Shown: positions 51,401 to 63,000, counted from the stretch's first letter. The stretch: 64,000 nucleotides of DNA from Nematostella vectensis (GCF_932526225.1 NC_064042.1:124001-188000); one strand, 5' to 3'. Numbers and translations: made by a program. Notes: generated by a model from the letters alone, not told the origin.

Positions 51401-54400
51401 TACGAGCACGCCTGCTATAAGTGAGCCTTTCCAGCATCTTGTACAATACATACGAGCACACCTGCTACAAGTGAGCCTTCCCAGCATCTTGTACAATACT
51501 TACGAGCATGCCTGCTTCATCACGCCAGGTCCACCAAACTTTGGCTTGTCCCTAAAGGTTGAAGGGCTGTTTAGTACAGTGAAACTTTGATATAACAACA
51601 ATCTCAATATTATCATTTTTGTTTCTAGTCCCAACAAAAATAGAATATGTATATGGAAAATCATCTCATTTTAACAATTTTCCCAATATAACAATGCAAG
51701 TTTTCAGTAACTTGACATAGAGTATCACTTTTTAAGGTTTCACTAAGGTTGACAAAGGAAATGAATGTCGAAAGCTGTGGTTGGTTTTAACAAACATCAA
51801 TTAGTTTATTAATGAGAGTTTTAACATCTTCAGACTTTTGATTCACTTTCTTGACATTTCTTTGACGGTAGTAGCAACTGGTGATGAGTATCAAAATAGC
51901 TGCTCAACAAACCTGCAAAAGACACATTTTCCGCAGTCCTCTTCAACCACACAACCCTCACATTCGCCACACCGCCGCCTGCGCTTTCCAGGAACTATTG
52001 CAGCCTCAGTCTTTATAGTTCTAACTTTCCTGATGACTTTAACAAGTTTTTTCTTGATCTCTCCATTTTTTAGCTTGACTTTTCGCATCACTCTTATGAC
52101 TTTTGTGACTACCTTCTCAGGGCTTTCCTTGATCTCTTGCTGCAAGACAGCGAGCGGTTTGTTGCTATCTTCGTCATCAGAGCTGTCACTCTCAACAGGA
52201 GCTGACTTCCTGACATATTTACGCTTGGGTTTGGACTGTTTGTTTGATGGCTCCGGTTTCCACTCATCCTCATCGTTTTCACTGCTCTCTTCATTACTGC
52301 TCTCTGGGCTACTGCTTTCAGAGTTTTGACCAGATGATTCGCCACCATCCTCTTCATCACCCCCTGAATCTTCAATTCCAACTTTCTTATCCATGGTATC
52401 TTTGTTTTCAGAATCTTTCCTCACTATCTTCTGTTTTCTTTTTCCATCCTCTCCTCTTTTGCGTTTCCCTTGACATAGGTCTGACATCTCATCTTCTATT
52501 TCAGTATCAACATTTCCGTCACTCTCTTTTTCCTTCTCCTCTGCCTTTTGCAGCGGTCTGGACTTGTATACTTTCTTCTTTCTTGTTGTTTCGCTGTCTG
52601 CCTCATCGGAATGTTGTTCTTTATCACAAAACTTTTCTTTAGTAAATAGTTGTCTTGCACCAGCCCTTGCCATTCTGGGCTTTCCTGCAGAACTGTCAGA
52701 TAAATTTTCACTATCACTCTTTCCAGACAAACTGTGTGTTTTCTTTTTGTATTTTTTGCCGAGACTCTCCTCTGGGAATAGTGCCTTCTCAAATACAGAC
52801 GAATGAGCAACAACACAGTTTTTTATTCTCACTTTTGGACGACTCTTCATTACATTGTTTTGGGGTGCTTCTTTTCCTTCTACTGGTACTGTGGCATGTT
52901 TTAATCTTACTTTGTGGACCTGAAATCAATTGAATCCGATCACTTACTAAATCAAAACTTTCTTGATATGCTGTGCAAAAACATAAGTTCTATTCCATTG
53001 ATTAACAGTAAACATATTCATATAAGAGCCTACAGGCTGATGTCTTGCATTTTAAGCACACTAAAGATCACTCAAATGTTGACTGTCAAAATTCTGGCTA
53101 CTATAAAATATACCACATATGGACATTCTGAAACATCATTTATAGATAATAACGGCATTGATTGTTAAAAAACATTCTGACTAGAAACTGTTTGGTATTT
53201 ATGAAAAATAAGAACCAATTAAGAACCTAAACAGCCTGATTTTCCAAAAGAAACCCTGATTTATAAGAACCTATTCAGTCTGGTCTTGAAAATTCTAGGT
53301 TCTTATATGCTGGTGTTTACTGTATAACATCTCTGGAAGAGAAAGTAGCATTTTTAATATAACATCTATTTTCCACTAAAATCAATTCAGAAACAAACCT
53401 TTCTTGGCTTTTCTTCCACATGATTCAAAGAATCTAGACAAAAAAAGGTAAATCAAGACAGGACTTTAAAAAAAAAAAATACAAAGAACTCTTGCTACCC
53501 ACCCCTCCCTAATGACAAAACCTGCAAATCCAAAACAAAGAAATAATTTCAAATGTCTTTTTGGAAAGATTGTCTTCTATCTCTTATTTTGTACAATTTA
53601 TAGGCAAATCGAACCAAATATATCTAAACATATTTTCAATTCCTCTTTGAAAAATCAATTTTGACCAGTAAAAATTAAAATATTATTTGATTGTCGTTGT
53701 GCTAGGATATTTGCAAGGTATTTTATGATGAAAATTTGATTTGTTTCCTGGTATAAGTTCAAATGATTATGTCCAATCTTACCTTTGCTATTTATCGATT
53801 TATCTGGCTCTGGTAATTCCAATCGTTGTATTTTGGATGGTGGCGTTTCACCACTTTCTAATTCCCTCTTCACCGATAGTAATTGTGTTGATATTTTGTT
53901 CGAATTATCCTCTTTCTTCAAGGGCTCGAATTTAGGAGATATAACATCGTCATAATCAAGTTTTTTAGCTTTTACAACACGGCCCGATCTTGAGCGAACT
54001 TGGGATGAATCAAGCTGTTGTTTAGGCTGTTCAGTGCTCTCATTAGATCTGACGATGTTAGCTTGTTGTTGCTTTTTGAGCTGTTGTAATTTACTGCCTC
54101 TCGCCTTCGCTAGCAGTACTTGGGCCATAGATGCAGTGGTTCGCTTTGCAGTAACAACAGCATTTGTTGTCTCCGATAATTCATTCTTATCTCCTTCGTT
54201 CTGTGGAGATTCATATCTCGGTTTTCCACCTCTGGCAGCAAAGTTAAATTTGATGTGAGGAGTAGATTTAAGCATAGGAGATACTTCGCCTTTTAGTTTC
54301 TCGAAAGACGTTCGATTTTTGGAAAGCGGCGAATATTTCCTCTCATAAGTGTCTCTCTTCTTGTATTGCTTTGCATATATGTTCGCAGACGGTGATCCAT

Positions 54401-54909
54401 TGGGGCCTTTTCCTTCATCTAGCGATCCAGAGGATTTAGTTGGAGTAACAGGTAGCAATTTTTGAGGCGAGTTCCTTGACAGTAAAGTGCGTGACGAAGA
54501 GACGCCATGTTTAGAATCGGTATAAAAACTTCGGGATAAACTGCTGGCTCCCGAAGAAAGATTGCGATAAGCAATGAGCCCAAGATCCTCTGAACGAAAT
54601 CCGTAGAATTCCTTCTCCTATAGATAAAAAGCAATAAGAGTTACAAGATCTGTTTAACTAAAAACACTGCAACGAAATATGATGTGATCACAGAAAGGAC
54701 AAATGGCGCGTAAAATGTTGAATCACCTCATCGTCCGAGTCGCCAAAGATCTCTCGATATCTACGCACTGAAATAACTTGGGGTTTGATAACCAGTTTTC
54801 TTGGTAGTCTTTCTTTGTGCTTGGTTACTTTAGACCCATATTTAGTTATTGGTTTATCTTTTTTTCTGGGTCTACCTACTTTACCCCCTGTGCCCTTCAA
54901 ACGCGCCAT
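34664..54909 (-). CDS. KMT2: Trithorax/MLL-type histone H3K4 methyltransferase (KMT2A/B class), 30 exons, complete
   Basis: Exons (5' to 3'): 54727-54909, 53783-54617, 53399-53433, 51913-52919, 51504-51551, 50606-50637, 49774-50060, 48916-49032, 48538-48663, 47413-47505, 47165-47218, 46486-46794, 45864-45923, 45419-45496, 44990-45097, 44596-44723, 44165-44355, 42943-43403, 42534-42619, 42052-42124, 41754-41874, 39246-40151, 38838-38912, 38338-38480, 37011-37063, 36306-36518, 35650-35779, 35306-35401, 34919-34986, 34664-34769. The sum is 6,222 nt with every phase compatible: 2,073 residues. The start ATG (AAGATGG) gives MARLKG and then an AT-hook (GRPRKK); an in-frame upstream ATG exists at 54972. 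In the family this enzyme writes H3K4 methylation with WDR5, RBBP5, ASH2L and DPY30. Presence of CXXC and bromodomain points to KMT2A/B, not C/D. Uncertain points: the donor of 44165-44355 (44174 also fits phase) and the acceptor of 46794. Confidence 0.94.
37011..37063 (-). other. KMT2 Win-like motif exon
   Basis: The 53-bp exon encodes ELKENPTGCCRTEPHHR. It aligns with the vertebrate Win region (GCARSEVYLRK type) that docks on WDR5 through its arginine. The arginine is kept (C-R-T-E), but the preceding alanine is replaced by cysteine. Confidence 0.75.
37187..38337 (-). repeat. 32-bp minisatellite built on the FYRC-exon 5' splice site
   Basis: About 36 copies. On the KMT2 strand each unit is roughly GGGTATCGTGTG followed by GTATGTACCATGATCAACAG. 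The real donor of exon 38338-38480 is CTTGTG|GTATGTACCATG, so the array starts at the splice site and repeats it. Unit length is not divisible by three. Confidence 0.93.
38338..39310 (-). other. KMT2 FYRC domain
   Basis: Three exons encode ANIRFVITNDDGLRIEAD, VAWRMIFDLVRDSR, LPFIGVSDRCMIG and HLLRNYRFQYNPP. This matches the C-terminal half of the FYR fold, which in the family associates with FYRN. Confidence 0.9.
38481..38690 (-). repeat. 49-bp repeat built on the FYRC-exon 3' splice site
   Basis: Four copies spaced 49 bp apart of the full acceptor region. On the KMT2 strand each contains TACTAAT (branch-point-like), then ATTTTGTCCTGTAG and the first exon bases GTGTGAGT. The real exon starts at 38480. 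Confidence 0.9.
39310..41874 (-). other. KMT2 FYRN domain and FYRN-FYRC linker
   Basis: Exon 41754-41874 gives VERRVCVDMSRV and AEPHAIQLMKG. Exon 39246-40151 continues GSLRVESLGKL, GVFPIGFKVSRLYWSV and RRCRYYCTI (FYRN). After this comes a linker of only about 220 residues rich in Ser, Lys and Pro. I see no taspase-1 consensus (Q-x-D-G-x-D-D) in it. Confidence 0.9.
40322..41467. repeat. 34-bp minisatellite in KMT2 intron
   Basis: About 33 nearly identical copies of GATCGACTGATGGACCTAAC followed by TACCTAATTCACAT, in the intron between the two FYRN exons. Confidence 0.95.
42052..43125 (-). other. KMT2 extended PHD (ePHD)
   Basis: Three exons: RKCQLCNRLGDDEP, EWVHINCGLWSAEVFEDD, RGKMMKCELCGEAGATVGCC, CPMNYHFMCGR, then VYQDDKKVYCAQH. 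This is the Cys/His pattern of the pre-PHD plus PHD module that precedes FYRN in KMT2A/B. Confidence 0.93.
42310..42505 (-). mobile_element. Probable tRNA-derived SINE
   Basis: On the minus strand GCGGCGCCATAGTGGTACAG resembles a tRNA 5' half with an A box. About 35 bp later GAGGTCAAACCCAGTCC resembles a B box, followed by a short T-rich stretch and an unrelated 3' body. It lies in a KMT2 intron in the same orientation as the gene. Confidence 0.5.
43536..44110. repeat. 34-bp minisatellite in KMT2 intron
   Basis: About 17 copies of GATCTGCTGTTGTGGATGTG followed by CTTTAAGAATAAAT, between exons 42943-43403 and 44165-44355. Confidence 0.93.
44596..45923 (-). other. KMT2 bromodomain region
   Basis: Four exons: ESSRGYQPLIGYFSQ, KDLDAVRAKVKENAYRVV, GDFCHDMLLILNKVCKI, VLYEVFIKEVGAMFPW. 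The spacing matches the bromodomain between PHD3 and ePHD of KMT2A (LEGVK...YTSV, then ERVFPW). The acetyl-lysine pocket Asn is not evident, so binding may be lost, as proposed for vertebrate KMT2A. Confidence 0.8.
45768..45803. repeat. Poly-G tract with ACATACCCAGG flank
   Basis: CACATACCCAGGATTTGTTG followed by a long G run. It resembles one terminus of the MITE-like repeats at 31592 and 49214, so it is probably a truncated copy. Confidence 0.4.
46168..46500 (-). repeat. 36-bp in-frame repeat built on the PHD3-exon 5' splice site
   Basis: Nine copies. On the KMT2 strand each reads like GCAGGCTATCAAAGG followed by GTAAGGCAAAGGGGTGAGCA. The exon 46486-46794 ends at the first CAAAGG|GTAAGG. 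The unit is 36 bp and open, adding 12 residues (like VRQRGEQAGYQR) per unit with no stop before 46170. All nine units keep GT at the donor position. Confidence 0.93.
46486..49032 (-). other. KMT2 PHD fingers 1-3
   Basis: Exons 48916-49032 (LCYLCGSAGKDK), 48538-48663 (FCKVCSEPFHGFCL, WCCDSC, CVVCG), 47413-47505 (LLMCDKCQRGYHVDCL), 47165-47218 (ICGRCAQCKLCGSK) and 46486-46794 (HCYDC, YCPICEKCY, MMHCNDCQHWVHASC, FVCKLC). Order, zinc ligands and exon borders match the PHD cassette of KMT2A/B. In the family PHD3 reads H3K4me3. Confidence 0.93.
47642..47702. repeat. GCAG/ACAG microsatellite
   Basis: Short run of GGCA units flanked by duplicated AGATAATTGACA in a KMT2 intron. Confidence 0.75.
49214..49500 (+). 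mobile_element. Dispersed MITE-like repeat, copy 2
   Basis: About 285 bp with inverted ends GCCCGTACCCAGG and (inverted) GCCCGTACTCAGG, and G/C-rich runs inside. It shares several blocks in opposite orientation with 31592-31878. No coding capacity. Confidence 0.7.
50695..51503 (-). repeat. 50-bp minisatellite built on the CXXC-exon 5' splice site
   Basis: About 10 full and several short units. On the KMT2 strand a unit is CAGGCGTGCTC followed by GTATGTATTGTACAAGATGC and a tail ending CTTATAG. The real exon ends GCAGGCATGCTC|GTAAGTATTGTACAAG at 51504, so exon tail and donor are both copied. A MITE-like element interrupts the array. Confidence 0.9.
51026..51276. mobile_element. 251-bp inverted-repeat element nested in the CXXC minisatellite
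   Basis: Perfect 17-bp terminal inverted repeats TGTTGTGGTTTGAAATG, flanked by a CATA duplication (51022-51025 and 51277-51280). The intact repeat unit reads AATACATACGAGC, so the empty site can be reconstructed. The interior carries further TTTGAAA motifs and no ORF. Confidence 0.8.
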
Positions 54910-57050
54910 CTTGCTTTGGTGAGCTGTCCAGAACAAGTGTGAGCGCATGGGCAAAGCATTCCACAAAAACATCTAAAGAATCGCTACACTCATTGGTTAA
55001 TGACCATGGCAAACGGTTAGCATTCATGGTTAGCATTTACGATAATCCAAAGTCTTTTATCGAGATAAATGAATAAGATAAATTGTATTGATTAAAGGAA
55101 TAATATGTTATATATAATACTCAAAGGTAGGCGTATTTAGGGAGCCTATAGCTAGCGAATTTATTAAATTATGCTTTAAACATAATCCAATGAGCACTCT
55201 TGTTGTTAATGTCTAATGCAGCATAATTTACCAGGTCCCAACGGCTCACGAGCGAGGAAGACGGAAATATTTTATATCATTTATATTTGATTTCAGCATA
55301 AATTATATAAATTGATGAAGCTGTGGATAAATCTGCTAGAATTGAGCAGTTGAATGACGGGCTAAAGACTCAGAGTGATAAAAAAAAATAGAAGTGATAT
55401 CCATTCGATTTTTCCCGGGAAAGTTACGATTATTTACAACTTCTTTAGATCAATGCCGCCTCTATAATTGTAACGTTTTTCTCATTTAAGCTTGTGTACA
55501 GATGATTGCGTGGTTCTCAAAAAGACTTTCCATGTCGCTTGGTAGTCATTTTATAAAAAGCTGTTTGGGAACGTTTCACCGAATGTGAGGTGTTGTTGTG
55601 CTGGTCACGCGATTCGAAGTGTTCTCGGTTAATTTCTGCTCAGTCCAAAACTCGTGTTACCGTAATTTCGTAAGCTCATTCTCCTACATGAGTGGGAAGA
55701 CGATATTAACTGTGACCAATTTGCGCCAGATTGCGATGTACTGAAAGGGTTTTCCAAAGATGTGTGCGGGGTTTTCCCCTCAGGTACAACACAACCCTAC
55801 CGCGCACTTTAGTGCACCATCGATTCCGATCAATGAAAGTGCAACGGAGTAAAGCTTAGGAAGAAACCCCTGCATAGGAACTGTACACTGACCATTTCCA
55901 TGAGTTACAGCTACCGAATTTGATAGAATGGATCACAAGCTAAGTTCCCTTTCGGAATGAAGTTATGCTAAAAAGCTTTATATCATAAACGAGAAGCATT
56001 GTCAAACTGTGGGTCAGTGGAACCAAGACAAGACTACTACCGAAAGCGCAGCATTCCGTACCTCGATATAACATCACAGCTTTCAATGATGAAATCTGTT
56101 TGGTAACAGAAAAACAAGAGGGTTTACGGGCGTCAAGGGTTCCCATAGCAATACGCATGCGTGACTTCAACACACGGCAGTGAGCCCTGGGTACTACTTT
56201 CAGTGTTTGTGGCGTAGTGAGGATGTGAGTCCGCACTTTCCACACTCCCTTTTCCATGCATTACATATCAAGATGTATTTGCTTGGGGCACCTTGGAGAA
56301 ACTGTTATGACCATATATTAATCACCCGCTCCCGAATGGTCCCCTCAAATTCGCTGTGGCAAGAGGTCCGTGCTTGTATGATCGACCAGATTTAGCTGTG
56401 CTCTCATCGCATATTTTTGGGTGCTCAATCGAACAAAATGTTCGTTTCTGAATCTCATGCGCGCCATGAAGAAATTCAACGCGGTCGCGTCGATTTCCTT
56501 TTTTCAAAACCAAGATGTACGAATCGCACAATAAAATGAGATGTTTTGAGTGCTCATCAAAAACCTTTCGGTGGTCCTAGCTTATGATAAGACTCGCCGT
56601 GGGGTCTGCCTTTCTTTGTGCAGTAGGCGAGTACCAGTAGGCGAGACGCATATGTGTTAATCCCGATAACATAAAATCCTCGATAACTCCAGGGCCATAT
56701 CAGGCTTCGGATGGGATACACGTGTGCGTGTTGGGGGTTGGAGGACCACAGCCCTGATTTCAGTTTCATAATATGAGGGGAGCGACGGTTAAGATGAAGA
56801 AAAGGGGGAGGGGGAGCTAATATCCAGCATCAGCAAAATATTGAAGAGGAGCGAAAAGAGCAGAGGAATGACTGCGCGCGGAACTGCGATTCTGCATAAA
56901 CGGCAAGGAAAGAAAAACATGCTTCCAATACTTTATTTGAATTCTACAGTATTTTACAAATGTTTATTTTTTCAAAACTTCTTTTTTTCAGTTTGGCATA
57001 ATCCGACGAACCCCTCCCCCCCTAATTTCTCTTCACCACAATACAAAAAA
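54910..57050. other. Intergenic between KMT2 start and INTS10 end
   Basis: Presumed KMT2 promoter just above 54909. The rest carries only short, unconserved frames. No RNA gene recognised. Confidence 0.5.
56932..56937 (-). terminator. Poly(A) signal of INTS10
   Basis: AATAAA on the minus strand, about 120 bp downstream of the INTS10 stop codon. Confidence 0.55.
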
Positions 57051-57057
57051 GGCGTCC

Positions 57058-60000
57058 CTAAGATGTGGAGGCCGGGCTCATCAACTTGACGATGTGGCTT
57101 TGGTTTTCTTCAAAGAAGCCCTTGAGGAGAGGCTCAATGCTCTCATCGCTGCGCATGACTTGTTTCTCCATAGCGGAGCGGAAATCCTCCTTCACGCCTT
57201 TGTTCACACCTCTTGTCACGGTACGAGCTCTGTAGGGATTCAAGGTATACTAAGGGGTGGATCATTAGATATCTAGGGGCACCTTCTGGGGGAAAAAACG
57301 TTTAACTAATTTCTTTCCTCTGCAGAATATACCGGGCAGGATCTTTCTCGCTCTGAACGCTGTGTTCGTTTGTTATCTTGGTATTTGCCCAGCACCTGCC
57401 CACCCTCCCCTCCCACCCAACCCCCTCCAATCAAACAATGTCATGGTCTGCCCTTTACTTACAGAGACAATGGCAAAGCATGCGCAAGGTTGAATCCCAC
57501 CCTCCCCTCCCACCCAACCCCCTCCAATCAAACAATGTCATGGTCTGCCCTTTACTTACAGAGACAATGGCAAAGCATGCGCAAGGTTGAATCCCACCCT
57601 CCCCTCCCACCCAACCCCCTCCAATCAAACAATGTCATGGTCTGCCCTTTACTTACAGAGACAAAGGCAAAGCACGCGCAAGGTTGAACCCCACCCTCCC
57701 TTCCACCCAACCTCCTCCAATCAAACAATGTCATGGTCTGCCTTTTACTTACAGAGACAAAGGCAAAGCACGCGCAAGGTTAACCTATACTCACGTCAAT
57801 ACTGATTCAACCTCACGTTCATCGTAACTCAATACACATTCTTATACTTGGAGGAGGTATATTTGGAGACCTCCAGCACAATGCCCATATGGTTATACCA
57901 TTCGAGGGATTTCTTTTTGGGGGGGGAGGGGAGAGGGAGATGCACCCACCCCCTTACAATATAAAATTATAAAAAAATGTCAGTCTTTATATGTGCATCT
58001 TTGAAGACTCTATGCTCTTTTAGGGTTGTTGGGGTGGTGGTGGGTTGGGGGGGGGGGGGGTAGGTGGGTATGGAGATGCACCACCCACCCCCTAATAGAT
58101 TAAAAATGTCAGTCTTTATAAGTGTATCTTTGAAGACTCTATGCTCTTTGAGGGTTGTTTGGGTGGGTGGGTGGAGTCTATGGAGATGCACCACCCACCC
58201 CCTCAGAGATTAAAAATGTCAGTCTGTATAAGTGTATCTTAGAAGACTTTCTATGCTCTGCATGGTTGTTACCTGGTAGCAGAGGAGGACTTGGGCAGGA
58301 AGTCGAGCTTGAGTATTCCTTCATTGTTCATGTGTGCAAACTCTTCAAGCATATCGATGTCTAGAGAGTCAAAGACCAAAGACTACTATTGGGGTCTAAT
58401 GAGAGGTCTATTGAGGTCTAATAAGGGATACCACAAGGGTGTCAATGTATTCACCTATTTCAATAAAGGTTGTCAGAGCAAATGGCAAATGGCGATTGGC
58501 AAATGGCAGTTCTACAACCAAAATTAACCATGCGTCTTGAAGAATATGGATAAATCAAAACAATTATCCATTGAAGGTTACCAATGTTTGGCTCTGACAA
58601 TGCTGGACTTTATTTAACACCTTTAATTTTAGGAATAATTAGTACCCATAAGCCATTTACCATTTGCCATTCGCCATTTGCACTCACAACCTTTTGTGAA
58701 TTAGGTATATAAAATCATTCAAAGATAACAACTTATGAATACTTAATTTAGGATGGTGAAAACCAAATAAGATGGAAACTTTTGGAGTTAAGTGTTTGGT
58801 TCAGACATTATTTGGTATTTTTCTACCAAAGAAGGATTTAGGGGCATGAACTACACCCAAGGAAGGGGTTACTATTGTTGGTCTTTTCCAATGGGAGCAC
58901 CTACCCTATTGGCAACCCCGCCCACTTTTGGGGTGGGAGTATATTAGACTAAGCAATAAAGATTGAAAAAGTAGAACAGAATATTCTAATTTACTAAGAT
59001 TTTTTAATAAAAGAGGATACTGACAACATAGTCGAAAAAGGAACGATATGTCAGTCCTCCATTTGCACGTATCTTTTCCAGCATTTCATAGAATGTGGTC
59101 TCTTCTCTTGGCCAGTCATATTGTAGTAGTACAATCAGGTGCCGGAACAAGTTACTGATACTAGTGCGGCTTTCCTGGGAAATGCGTAGCTGTGAGATAA
59201 CAACATTTGTTAGCAAATACTGCAGCCAAATTGAATTGTATGTTCAAGCAATACTATTAAATGCATGTGAGCTTCAAGAAAAATCAATGTAAATATTTCT
59301 CCTACAGTAGAAATTGGGGACTGATGGGGTATAAGGCTGATGTCCAGATGATGAAAAGCCCTATTTCCAGAGAGAGAGAGAAGAGATTCCTGATTAAGGG
59401 GAGAGGGAGGTGGGGGAAGGCTAAGGAAATGCCCTATATCAGGTTAAGCATGGACAGGTTTTCTGCTGCTGTGTCAGTTAACAATTAATTTTTATGCATA
59501 TTTTTTACCTTAAAACAAGTTATGAGCAGACGTATACAAAATGACAGCACTTCAGATTCTGTGCAAGGAATGAGCTGCAGAAATCGACCTTAAAATGACA
59601 AGAAAAGGGAATGAGTATTGTAAGGGTTATTCCAAAATATATAAGAAGTCATTGAAATAAAAAAAATGCTGTTAAGGGTGCAATGCTGAATTTTTCACAA
59701 TTCATTAAAATTGGATGGGGTTCCCGATGATTTTAACACATCAGCTTAAAGTTTAGTATTTGTCCTTCTGATTGTAATGTCTTCTTTTAAGCTCTTTCTA
59801 AAGTAACTGCTGTTTCACTTGCTGCATGTCAACACCTGTGGACGCTCCCCATGTCGTCACATCTCGACCACTTGCTCCTTGTGTAACAGAAGTAGAGCGC
59901 TTCAGGGTCTTGCATTCTGCCATGGCTGAGTTGGGTGATAATGATGGCGGAAATATCTTCAATGCATCCAGCACTTCGGCACACGCACTCTTTGGAGGTC

Positions 60001-63000
60001 AATAACATAGCAGATGCATTACAGTCACCCATTATCTCGGCAACCCAGCAAATACCAAGGGCAAGAAAGCATCCGTTTTAGGCTATGAAAGTAGCTTTTT
60101 ATGATGAGAGTTTTAAATATTCAAATTAATTGTGTGCAAGCAAGACAGATCAACAGACCCTTTGTTACTGTCATTTTGAAAACACAACAATCTTTTTCGC
60201 AAGAAAATTCAATCTATATACAAAGACTGATACTTATTGGAATCATCTTCAATTTTAATCACTTTAAAAGCCATGGAATTGAATGTCATTTGTGGCTCAC
60301 TATTGAGCAGGAACATAAAATGGCGACATGATTGGTGTTTTCAAATAGAATGCCTCTCCCTACCTTATAATCTTCTTGGTAAAAGTAGCAACAGGAAAGT
60401 TGAAGGCTGCACCTTATCTGGAGCTGGAGGAGGGAAAAGATAGTAAAATTTTGGTGTATCAAAAATAAGGCAAAAAAAGGCATGTCACCTCTGATTGTCA
60501 CATCACTAAGGATATTGATTCTGCTATTAGAACAACAGGAGATACCAATCCCATTATTTCATACTCTAAAAGGTAATAAACATAAAAAACACTGGAGTTC
60601 CCCTCCCCACCCATGATGGGGAGTTTGGTGCATTTTTCTCAAATATGTGCACATGGGCCTGTCACCTCTGTAAGCCGGGCGGTCGGTGCTGATGGGGATT
60701 GAAAGAACTTTTTTTGCTGTTCTAGGAACTCCACTACTTTCTTGTATTTGGCCTGTGATCAAAGAAACAATGGAAAAGTATCATAACTACATTCAAAACC
60801 AAGAACATTTTCATTGATTTTGCAAAATTGTTTATGCTACTTAGGAGAGGGAAGCTGTGGATTTTAGGTCCAAAAAATTTTCACCCCCCCCCTCCTCCTC
60901 AGAGATTAAATAGTCAACCCCTGATTACTCCAAACATCTTATCTAAATGAGATGTTTATGTATCATAACAATACTAACCTTGTATATCATTCTGTCCATA
61001 TTGAATGAGTCCATCCATAACCATTGGTCGACATTCCACTCCTCGAGAATGCGACTAAATTCTTTATGGTAAAGAAAGAGATTTATTGGTGCTATCTTAA
61101 CTGCAGATTTACCTTTATTAACCCATTATATTATATCTTATTTAAAAGTTTAATCTTATCTATTTTATTCTTCCTGTCATCACAATATGGGCGGCCAAAC
61201 TGTAATGAATGTCTACAGTTAAAACAGAAATAGATGGAAAAAGGTCTATATACATTAGTGCAACTCACCTGTTTTGTAATCTGTGTGAACATTGAGAATC
61301 TGCCATGAGTCCACTGCCACAACAAATTCATCAGCAAGACTTGAACTCATGCTCCCACAGCCTGCAAAACATTCAAAGAACCCAACCTAAGAAACAACAT
61401 AACAGGTATCAGATAAATAGCAACAGCATATCTAACGAGTAGTAATAATAGCGAGTACAGCAAGCAACAGCAACACAAAACAAAGGCATGACTAACAGCA
61501 CACAAAACAAAGGCATGACTAACAGAAACACAAAACAAAGGCATGACTAACAGCACACAAAACAAAGGCATGACTAAAAGCACACAAAACAAAGGCATGA
61601 CTAACAGAAACACAAAACAAAGGCATGACTAACAGAAACACAAAACAAAGGCACGACTAACAGAAACACAAAACAAAGGCATGACTAACAGAAACACAAA
61701 ACAAAGGCATGACTAACAGAAACACAAAACAAAGGCATGACTAACAGAAACACAAAACAAAGGCATGACTAACAGAAACACAAAACAAAGGCATGACTAA
61801 CAGAAACACAAAACAAAGGCACGACTAACAGAAACACAAAACAAAGGCATGACTAACAGAAACACAAAACAAAGGCATGACTAACAGAAACACAAAAACA
61901 AAGACACGACTAACAGAAACACAAAACAAATGGACTAACAGCAATACAACCAAAATTTAAACAATAACAAAACAGAAACAGCTTCAGAAACCATAACTTG
62001 TAGTATAGTACCAACAGCAGCAGCAGCAAAGCTCACTCATTCTGAGATCCTACGTACTTTTGCTTACAATAACTGAAGGTGTCTGTCATCCATACATACT
62101 TTTGCTTACAATAACAGAAGGTGTCTGTCATCCATACATACTTTTGCTTACAATAACAGAAGGTGTCTGTCATTCATACATACTTTTGCTTACAATAACA
62201 GAAGGTGTCTGTCATTCATACATACTTTTGCTTACAATAACAGAAGGTGTCTGTCATCCATACATACTTTTGCTTACAATAACAGAAAGTTTCTCATCCA
62301 TACATACTTTTTCTCACAATAACAGAAAGTGTCTCATACATACATACTTTTGCTCACAATAACAGAAGGTGTCTGTAATCCATACGTACTTTTGCTTACA
62401 ATAACAGGTGTCTGTCATTCATACATACTTTTTCTCACAATAACAGAAAGTGTCTCATACATACATACTTTTGCTCACAATAACAGAAGGTGTCTGTAAT
62501 CCATACGTACTTTTGCTTACAATAACAGAAGGTGTCTGTCATACATACGTACTTTTGCTTACAATAACAGAAGGCGTCTGTCTGTCATCCATACATACTT
62601 TTGCTTACAATAACAGAAGGTGTCTCATACATACATACTTTTGCTCACAATAACAGAAGGCGTCTGTCTGTCATACATACATACTTTTGCTTACAATAAC
62701 AGAAGGTGTCTGTCTGTCATCCATACATACTTTTTCTCACAATAACAGAAGGTGTTTGTCATTCATACATACTTTGCTCACAATAACAGAAGGTGTCTGT
62801 AATCCATACGTACTTTTGCTTACAATAACAGAAGGTGTCTGTCATACATACGTACTTTTGCTTACAATAACAGAAGGCGTCTGTCTGTCATCCATACATA
62901 CTTTTGCTTACAATAACAGAAGGTGTCTGTCATCCATACATCCACTTTTGCTTACAATAACAGAAGGTGTCTGTCATTCATACATACTTTTGCTTACAAT

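Larger units (their letters stand above)
50606..51989 (-). other. KMT2 CXXC zinc-finger domain
   Basis: The domain is split over three exons. Exon 51913-52919 ends with KRRRRCGECEGC, EEDCGKCVFC; exon 51504-51551 gives DKPKFGGPGVMKQAC; exon 50606-50637 gives SARKC. All eight zinc cysteines and the KFGG DNA-contact motif are present, indicating a binder of unmethylated CpG. The 32-bp exon is needed to supply the last cysteine. Confidence 0.95.

Noticed and set aside
55740-55880. Possible snRNA-like segment
   Set aside because: Compared by eye with U1, U2, U4, U5 and U6 core motifs and no match was found.
57751-57782. Extra INTS10 exon ending at GTAAGT in the 97-bp repeat
   Set aside because: Its phase does not fit the next exon, while joining 58273 directly to 57229 gives the conserved TRARTVTRG sequence.
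61347-61613. 88-codon frame with LLVMPLFCV repeats
   Set aside because: Translation of the 27-bp repeat in a frame different from the INTS10 exon.
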